From Tetrapyrgos nigripes (taxonomy: Eukaryota > Basidiomycota > Agaricomycetes > Agaricales > Campanellaceae), in NCBI GenBank assembly GCA_013368315.1, contig JAACJM010000040.1:310001-374000 (forward strand): a stretch of 64,000 nt of DNA, written 5' to 3'. The position numbers and the translations under genes were made by a program. The notes below the pieces were generated by a model. The model made no database searches, had not been told where the DNA came from, and saw only the letters and a program-made list of their open reading frames with translations. Every line of letters begins with the position of its first letter. Position 1 is the stretch's first letter. This document shows, piece after piece, positions 54,548 through 64,000 of the stretch.

Positions 54548-55440
54548 TTACTCCTCATCGTCGTCTTTGTCGTCTTTGGCAGGAGCATCTTCATCATCCT
54601 CCTTCTCGCTCCCGGCGGCACTCTTCTTGCCGTTCTAGTAGAGTCAAGGGGTCAGGCTGGGAAAAAGGTAGATAGCAGGAAACTACTCACGTCATAAGCA
54701 GCTTTCTCGTCTTCTGCCCGCTCTTTGTCCTTGGCAGCCTGTTCGGCGTAGGGCTGCAAGAGTTCTCAGTATAGGTACCCATGGCTAGACGAGAAAGACA
54801 TACCTTCTTCTCTTCCTCGCTCATTTCCTTCCATTTGGCACCAAGAAGTTTTCCAACTTCACCTGGAGGAACAACCATAAGCGTATATGCGCTCAAGACA
54901 CACAGCAACACTCACCGAATCCAGCATCAGGGTTCTCATTTTTGATTCTTTCACGCCAGTCCTGACTGAAGAACATGTACGCGGAAAGAGCCCTTTTGGG
55001 TGCCTTGGGGTCTTTCTTGGTCTTGCGAGGGGCCTTCTCGGCCCTTTCAGCAGCTTTCCTCTATAGCAAACAACCAGAATCAGTAACACGTCGATGGCAG
55101 AGGAAAAGGGGTAGAGGTGTACGTCATCGCCGTTGACGACGAGGACGGTGTACAGCGGTGAGGGGACGGTGACGACGAGCGCGGCGGCTCCGAGGGTTTA
55201 GGAGACGGTAGCAGTCGATAGACATTGGATGTCCCGGGTTTGAACCACGATTTCCCGAAAGGGTAAGGGATCAACAAAAAGTTGAACCAAGGAGTCTCCG
55301 GCCAGCAAACCGTTATCGCCCCACCCGACCACGTCAAACGACGCTTTTTGGGGGCGCGAAAAAGAGGTAGGAATGGGATTAGAAGGATTCGAAGGAGGGC
55401 TCACTTTGGGCTTGGTAGCTTCCTTGGGCATCTTGGGCAT
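54548..55440 (-). CDS. NHP6: HMG-box chromatin protein (NHP6 type)
   Basis: Five exons (55440-55405, 55060-54916, 54862-54804, 54753-54691, 54634-54548) in phase, 129 residues. The HMG box reads [60 protein letters not shown]. It is preceded by a basic arm and followed by an acidic tail ([17 protein letters not shown]), longer than in yeast Nhp6. Such proteins bend DNA and help FACT and transcription complexes. The first exon is only 12 codons and the first intron is about 344 bp, far longer than the other introns in this gene, so it may hold regulatory sequence. Confidence 0.92.
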
Positions 55441-56064
55441 CTGTGAAACAGAGAGAAACGCGACGATCAGCACATACGGTCTCAAACACTGCCAAAAATA
55501 TCGATGTAGACCCTCTACGGAATGCGGAAGATGCAGAGAGTCCACCCCAAGGGCATTGGACGACGCGTCGCACGCGTCGAGTAACCAAACAAACAACACG
55601 CTCGCTGAGAATGGTGCAACGACGTCGGGGACGACGACGACGGCGTAGAAAAGACAAAAATCGAACATCGGGGCAATCAGGGAACATGTATGAACGTAAA
55701 GACCCACCTTGGAGAGCGAGAAGAGAGAGAGGGGAGAAAATGGATATTTTTACAGGGGAGAGACTGATTTATGCCAGCTATTTGGCAGAGGGAGAGCAGC
55801 AGGCGCTGCTGCTCAGCCTGTTAGTTGATACCCTAACCGCGTGGGAATTTCGGCATCACGTGGGAATCTCGGCATCCAAACGCCTGATGGAGGTGGCACA
55901 AATAAATGACCAATGACAGCGCTTCCACTATCATATGTATGTTTCGCTGAGCGAGCATCGCATTGGCAATGGCAGGCAGTTCAGAAGGGAACCGTAGGTC
56001 GGGTCCAGAGATCGTAGTCCGGAAATACACAGGGTCTGCTGATAACACACGCAAAGTCTCGTTT
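55441..56064. other. Intergenic region
   Basis: About 620 bp upstream of the NHP6-type gene. No supported gene; likely promoter and the 3' flank of the gene ending at 56065. Confidence 0.5.
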
Positions 56065-57217
56065 CTATCGACACGTAGAACCTATATCGGAATTACTAGA
56101 AAACTTGGCTGCATAGTCCACTATCCTCGCTCCAGCACCGTCTCTGAGATATAAACAATTCAAGCACATGGGCCTCATCGATCCTGACACTCGAAGAACT
56201 TCTACAATATCGCCGAGTTGTGTCAGATTCTGTATGGCATATACAGGGATTGTCGACGTGCCAGGGATGATACTTGTCATTGCCTTGACGCTGAGTGCAA
56301 GCGTACCTAGTGGCTTCCCGGTATGCATAGATTTGTAAAATCTGAGTGACATGTTACCATTCATTCAGTCTGAAAACGTGAAAACGTGAAAAAGACATAC
56401 GAAGGAAAGGTTACGCTCTCTCCACAGTGACCCCAAGGTGTACCGAAGAGCTCAGCAGAGGCTTCTGCATATTTTGTACTATAACCTATCCCTGCCATGG
56501 CGTGAGCTCGCTGCACGGGGGAGGGATGGGTTAGAGGTCGAGACCAAAACGCCTGGAGTGTCTTGGTACGCTGTTCACGGACATCTTCGCGTCTGTCACA
56601 TTTGCCAGCAGATACACTGGACGCTAGGCTATAACGAGAGAGCTCGGAGAAACCTAAGGACTCGTGGTGATATGGCGGGACGTCAAACAGGGCTTGGACG
56701 ACCGTTGGTGGATTAGTTTTAATGATGGCGGAGGAGACGCGGCACCATTCAGCGTAAAGGCTTAAGAGTTGAATTAGTTGGGTGAAAGTTAGCCTGTTAT
56801 GTATATGAGTGAGAAGATAGCCTGTAAACGTTTAGCATGGCAATGCACAAAATGACAACTCGTCTGACCTAGAGCAGAAAAATAGTCTGCAAGTCTCATG
56901 CTTCTACACTCGTGAAAAGGCACCTGTACGGTATGAATTCTATCAGTCGTATCTCGCGCATAATGCGACTTGGCAGTCCTATAAAAAATGTCAGCGGTGA
57001 GAAAGCATACGGCTAGACAACTCACAAACAAGGTTCCAAGATGCCATGGTATACGTCTATCAGATCTTTGCGGTATAAATTAGAACGATACGATAGGTCT
57101 TTTAGAAACGAGGATATCTGCAAGAGCAATGAGAAGCTTGAAAAACACCAGTAGATTTATCCCAACCAGAGGGGCAGATGTCCGAGAAACTTGAATGAGC
57201 GACTTCCACGTTGCCAT
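56065..57217 (-). CDS. Probable deaminase-fold protein of unknown function
   Basis: Well-phased C-terminal exons at 56821-56401 and 56341-56065, preceded by an exon ending at 56869 (KSHYARDTTDRIHTVQVPFH). Near the centre is RAHAMAGIGYSTKYAEASA followed by LFGTPWGHCGESVTFPS. Later RVSGSMRPMCLNCLYLRD. A C-x-E motif (CGE) followed by C-x2-C (CLNC) at the right distance is the zinc-binding pattern of the cytidine-deaminase-like fold. This identity is inferred. A likely start is MATWKSLIQVSRTSAPLVG at 57217 with a hydrophobic N-terminal segment, but the first intron is uncertain. It is divergent from SDH1; starts are about 206 bp apart, so promoter sharing is possible. Confidence 0.5.
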
Positions 57218-57423
57218 AGCCTATTCTCTGCAGTATTAGATGCCATTGATACTTGTATTTCAGAGTTAGAGGAGCATTTTTGTCGTCGAGAAAAAAGACA
57301 GTCGTGACCAAAATCACGCGCTTGTGATTGGTCGGTCGCCGTCGGTTCTCGGTCGGGTTCGGAATCCGGATCGTATTGTACCAGGTATTTACGACCAACT
57401 CTCTTTCTCTATCGCCGTCCACC

Positions 57424-59840
<2,417 letters not shown>

Positions 59841-60403
59841 AAACATAGTATCCTGTCTTCCCGCTTTCCCGGCTGTCTTTCTCGATGAGGAGTTTTTTCT
59901 CTTGTCGAGGATGGAGATTAGATTGGGATCGGTGATAGTTTGGTTGACGAAGAGGTGTGAGGTGTAGGGGTTGTAAAATCATGGCCTCAATGAACCCTAC
60001 TAAAGTCGGACGGGGTTGTGTTGCCGTGAGTATTACATAGTACTGGAGTCTTTTTTTTACTTTATTGTACAAGGTGCGATCAGGATTCACTAGTACTGTT
60101 CGCAGAAACAAAATGAGTAATTATTATTTTGGGATGGAGAACTTGAAATGGATTGTACAATCGTGCGGGCTTGGACGACGTTGCCGATCCTCCAAGGCTG
60201 GCAGCCTCTGGAAGCCTTTGCCTCTTGAAACAAATTGAAAGAAGCGTTCTGAAACACGTCGATCGCCGACAGATTCTGAACATGATTCCCGACGCGTTGC
60301 CAACGGCCAAGTACGTGTGCGATCCGCCTCGTTGAAATGTTCCAGGTGTAGCCATATCAAAAGGACGCAAGTAGTCTCTTTCTTCTCAACTCCCACTACC
60401 AGG
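59841..60403. other. Intergenic region
   Basis: About 560 bp between SDH1 and the cupredoxin gene. No supported gene on either strand. Confidence 0.5.
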
Positions 60404-61274
60404 ATGAAGTCACTCCTTCTTCTTCCTTTGAGTATCCCCTTTGTTTCTGCTGCGGTCTATACTGTGGGAGTCGGAAAGGACGAAACGAATGGGTAGGTCT
60501 GACAATACACTGTGTCAATAATATAGTAAATATAGATTCTGACTTCTTTGTCCTGGACTGTTTTCGTTCCCTTTCGACAGGCAAAAAAGGTATTGGATTT
60601 GACCCTTCTGTCATACACCCCGTTGCAGGAGACCACATTGTTTTCGAGTTCCGTAGTGGTCAGCATAGTGTTGTTGGTGTGTATACCAATCAACTGAGAG
60701 GCCTGCTGCGGTCTAGAAGGCTAACTCTATATTGCACTTACAGAATCCTCCTACGACACTCCTTGTACTCCCGCTAATGGTGGTTTCAACAGTGAAGTTC
60801 AAACCGTACGTTCTTGTCCTCATCTCATCATTGAAGCTCACCTCAACTGCACGTATATCATGCTAGGTTCCAGACAGCACCCCCGTCGACGCAGACGATC
60901 TTCCAACAGTCACACTCGCCGTAACCGATTCATCACCCAGATGGTTCTTTGACCAAGCCGGTGGAAAATGTCAGCAAGGAGGTGTATTGGCCGTCAATCC
61001 ATCAGGTACACAAACACCTGCTGGGTTTAAGGAGAATGCGGCGAAGGATTCTACGCCGTCGACCCCGACGTCAACTTCTGGACCTAATTCTACGAGTGGT
61101 GGTGCAAGTCAAAGTAGTTCTGGATCAAATAACAGCTCTTCAACGACTGAGACGTCTCCAAATCCTACTACGAGTAATACGTCGAGTGCCAGTGTTCCTG
61201 AAGCCAACATGGGACTTGTGCCTTTCCTAATGACGGGAGTAGCTGCTGCTTTACTGTCGATGGTTTTGTCATGA
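60404..61274 (+). CDS. Secreted GPI-type cupredoxin
   Basis: Serine-rich blue-copper-like surface protein. Exon 1 (60404 to 60492) gives signal peptide MKSLLLLPLSIPFVSA and AVYTVGVGKDETNG. Exon 2 (from about 60581) reads GIGFDPSVIHPVAGDHIVFE and FRSGQHSVV with a first copper-ligand-like His; exon 3 has SSYDTPCTPANGGFNSE with the Cys; exon 4 has RWFFDQAGGKCQQGGVLAVN. A Ser/Thr/Gly-rich linker follows, then a hydrophobic end (LVPFLMTGVAAALLSMVL), a GPI signal. The expected Met/Gln copper ligand is unclear, so copper binding is not certain. The junction of exons 1 and 2 is off by one base with canonical GT-AG sites, so it is either an unusual splice or a small error. Confidence 0.82.
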
Positions 61275-61697
61275 TACTTCATGGGATGGATGTTTGGCTA
61301 ATGCTTTCGTCGTTCACTGTCGTTTTTGGACTACAGTTAATGAGCTTGTTTATGCTATGATTCATCCTAATAGACGACGTACATCATCATTACGAGTTTT
61401 CTATGAGAATGCTATCATTCGTCTACTCCATCGTCCTCTTCCTCTAACCTTGTACCAGCTCCCTCTCTCTGCTGACGCCTGAATCCTTTCCCATTCCTCC
61501 AAGGCTCATTGGCTACGTCCACAGTGTCCAATCCTTTCCTTTTGAGCAATGGGAGGAATGACCAGAATATAGTACAACTTACACTAGCACTATACTGGTA
61601 TATACTCCATACCCGTGCACCAAGAGTATCATCATAACTAGGATCGCCTACAGAATATGACTTCGGGATTCATCACCGAATTCGTAATGAAGGGCCT
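61275..61697. other. 3' flank of the cupredoxin gene, duplicated downstream
   Basis: About 420 bp between convergent genes. The part 61371-61554 has a close match at 63631-63816. No gene is supported here. Confidence 0.6.
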
Positions 61698-63209
61698 TCA
61701 TTTCAACATATGTGCTCGGAGCTCTTCAAATGGCTTATCTCTTAGGTGTTTTGGAGTTAGAGTCTCGTATCGTCTGGCAATGTGGGCTAACATGCATACG
61801 CCTTCAACCAAAGCAAATTTCTGACCGACACAATTCCGACGGCCTGCGGAGAATGCCAGGACTATGCAAAACAGGCGAGTCAGACGGCGACTGTCAATCA
61901 AACAAATGACTTACATGCATCTCGAGGCCAGCGATAGGAATCTGTGTCAATGAAGCGCTCAGGCTTGAATTCTTCTGCGTCGGTTCCCCAATAAGTCGCT
62001 TTCAAGAGAAAAAAGGTGAGTATGTATGTGTGAGTGGCAGACAAAGTGAATTGCCCACTTACGATTCCGGTGAACGGCCGCGAAATCCAGAATAACCTCG
62101 CTGCCTTTTTTTTACTGGCACATCGAACGGCTCGGGTTCGTTACTTGCATTCAGGCGATAGGATCTGAGCACGGTGTCTTTGATCGCAACGCGTCCCAGT
62201 CGCGAGATTATGGGCTACAACCTCAGCGATTCCCTGAACACTGCTGAACAGTAAATCTAGAATTATCGGCTTCAGAAAGATGTTCATTTGGGATACTGAG
62301 ATGGAGCACCAGTGATGAAAAAGTTTGTTTGTAGTCCTAAAACGCATACTTAATTGTTAGTCCCCATCTCAGCGAAAAAAGGTTGGGAACTTACCACCTC
62401 GTCTATGCCAGTAGGAGTACCATTCGGCCAAAGAGACTTGGTCTCTTCGAATACCTTTTGCTGTATATCAGGATAAAGAGCCAACACCGCACATACGGAG
62501 GACATGGTATTTGCAGTGGTTTCTGTGATATGAGAAGAAATACTTCAGAGCCCATGCGTAGGTACATCCAATAAAGGAATGGTTACCATATCCTGCAGTA
62601 AAGAACATCTGCGAAGGACATAGTCAACAAATGTTTGAGCAGTTAAAGGGGAAAAGCCCCACAAACATATCCGAGATCAACTCTCTGTCAGTCAACGCAT
62701 ACCCAACTCTATCCTCCTCAGCTTTTTCATTGTCGTCAACGTCAAGATTGGCTTTGACCATATTCCGTAGCAAAGCACCACTGGCACCCACAGCCTTAGG
62801 TTTCCCAACAGCATCTGCACGTGCGCTGGAAACAGCTTCCATAGACATCTTTTCGAAGTCGTCGTAGACTCGGAGTGTCTCCTTGAGATACGGGGAGATC
62901 ACAGGGATATAGATTTTACTTGTGAGAGCAAATATCCAGTCGAGGATGATCGTTCTTATGGCACTATTTTCGAGTACAGCTCGCAAGGTTCCAAGCAGTT
63001 TGCCTTGATCAGTTGAGCCCTGAGGTATACCGAACCCTGAGCAAACGAAGATGGACAATGCAAGCTGAGATTCCTTTAATTAGAGAGCTTAGTATAGGGT
63101 GAAGACCTCGATAACGTACCTTGGAGAAAGAAGGAAGGGTTTGGATTGGAAATTCAGAATCCCTACCGGCATCTTCCTTTCCCAGCCAGTCGGTAACAAT
63201 GTGTACGGT
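61698..63209 (-). pseudogene. Broken cytochrome P450 monooxygenase gene
   Basis: Minus-strand exons read VHIVTDWLGKEDAG, LSIFVCSGFGIP, ETTANTMSSVCAVLALYPDI (I-helix region), VAIKDTVLRSYRLNASNE, EVILDFAAVHRN, YWGTDAEEFKPERFIDTDSY and the heme-Cys loop FSAGRRNCVGQKF. Three defects are seen. First, the N-terminal ~130-150 residues, including the membrane anchor, are absent and other DNA lies there. Second, an A8 run (plus-strand T8 at 62106-62113) puts PVKK and EVILDF in different frames; seven would restore the frame. Third, a TGA at 61698-61700 sits where MLKW-RPFIT would be expected. An in-frame TAG at 62215-62217 may be a splice acceptor instead. Best read as a pseudogene, or a gene plus sequence errors. 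Confidence 0.75.
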
Positions 63210-63436
63210 TTCTTATAAGTGTAACCGGCCGCAGCGAAGCAGAGCATTATCCGTTCATTCATCTGCTCTCATCCTCTCGGTAAGTAACTTTCAAGGGGTT
63301 GCCTATGCCAGCGGTTCAATTCGAAGTACACTTACAGACTACAGTATAGCCGAAAATTTGACACTTACTTACTCAGCGATGTCAGTAAGTGGTAAGCTCG
63401 CTCGGTGCGGAGATGAAAAGCGTCAGGCAAGTAGCA

Positions 63437-63816
63437 GTTCTTCGGCGACTGCGACGTCCCCGAGCCTTGCTACTAGTAATCCGGCGCTGCTGAAGACAAT
63501 ATGGGGTTGTATTCTGCTTGATGACAGCCGTGTTGCTATTATGATTGATGCTTTTGATTTGGGTGCTTACATCGTGATTCGTACTCGGTCGTCCTCGAAC
63601 TCGGGATAATAAGCTTGTTAAGCTTCCTGATAGACGACGTACATCATCCATGATCAGTTTTTCTAGGAGAATGCTATCACTCGTCTGCTCTATCGTCCAC
63701 TCCCTCTGACCTTATACCAACTCCCTTTCTCTGCTCACGCCTGAATCCTTTCCCGTTCCTCCAACGCTCATTGGCTACGTCCACAGTGTCCAATCTTTTC
63801 CTTTTAAGCAATGGGA
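63437..63816 (+). pseudogene. Decayed duplicate of the cupredoxin 3' end and flank
   Basis: This DNA matches 61130-61554. The serine-rich coding part is recognisable (AGCAGTTCTTCGGCGACTG against AACAGCTCTTCAACGACTG), the GPI region is scrambled, and the noncoding flank is strongly conserved: TAGACGACGTACATCATC at 63631 and CTCATTGGCTACGTCCACAG near 63768. No intact frame with a start remains. It lies directly upstream of the truncated P450, on the other strand. Confidence 0.8.
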
Positions 63817-64000
63817 CGTAATGGAGAAGTTTTCTTGATGTACCACCTCCTAGAGGGACCTCCACCGAAACCGCTGGGCCTACCTGTGCGCCGAGACTAC
63901 CATCAGCTGCAGTGGCCCACGGTGCTGGAAAGTACTCTGCTGCGGCTTTGAGGAAATGTAAGTTGAGTGCAGAGTAGACTTCCGAACGAGCATGTATAGA
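63817..64000. other. Window end, nothing supported
   Basis: Homology with the cupredoxin flank stops at about 63816. The last 180 bp show no recognisable feature. Confidence 0.4.

Noticed and set aside
55205..55280. tRNA-like T-arm sequence GGTTCAAACCC (minus strand)
   Set aside because: The flanking bases do not form a T-stem, anticodon arm or acceptor stem.
55198..55707. Long minus-strand frame spanning the NHP6 first exon and intron
   Set aside because: It reads through a consensus donor after [12 protein letters not shown], and the HMG exons join cleanly in another frame; the upstream part has no family similarity.

Overview
The window looks like a piece of an Agaricomycete (mushroom-forming basidiomycete) chromosome. 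Genes are split by many short introns of about 45-70 bases. Basidiomycete-restricted families occur (DUF6533- and DUF6535-type membrane proteins), next to conserved eukaryotic genes for the mitochondrial F1-ATPase inhibitor, histone H2A.Z, a Kin4-type kinase, EMC4, an Osh4/Kes1 lipid-transfer protein, an NHP6-type HMG protein and succinate dehydrogenase flavoprotein. All exon maps were made by eye, from splice signals, reading phase and family motifs.

Layout. 0-13 kb: ATPase inhibitor, a small CsbD/LEA-like stress protein, a DUF6533 membrane protein, H2A.Z, a Kin4-like kinase and an Ish1/Msc1-type nuclear-envelope stress protein. The two stress-protein promoters carry ATF/CREB-type ACGTCA sites. 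13-24 kb: a GT61 glycosyltransferase with an apparent frameshift, a decayed DUF6535 copy split by a hAT element with clear TIRs and an 8-bp target duplication, a single-pass membrane protein and a full-length DUF6535 gene. 24-43 kb: secreted epoxide hydrolase, an unknown conserved protein, EMC4, FAD monooxygenase, two unrelated GNAT acetyltransferases, an S9 peptidase, a secreted alpha-carbonic anhydrase, and a protein with an NlpC/LRAT-like NC motif. 43-52 kb: a helical-repeat/CHAT protease gene, then about 6 kb of decayed repeat-derived coding sequence ending in a second TIR element. 52-64 kb: Osh4/Kes1, NHP6, a probable deaminase-fold protein divergent from SDH1, SDH1, a GPI-type cupredoxin, a broken P450 gene and a decayed duplicate of the cupredoxin 3' end.

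Functional themes. The secreted or surface set (epoxide hydrolase, carbonic anhydrase, cupredoxin, GT61, single-pass mucin-like protein) fits a saprotroph or symbiont that remodels its exterior. The convergent pair at 41.5-46 kb (a possible papain-fold protein and a CHAT caspase-fold protein) and the deaminase-like gene at 56-57 kb are the best candidates for undescribed biology. No tRNA, rRNA, CRISPR array or bacterial-type operon was seen.
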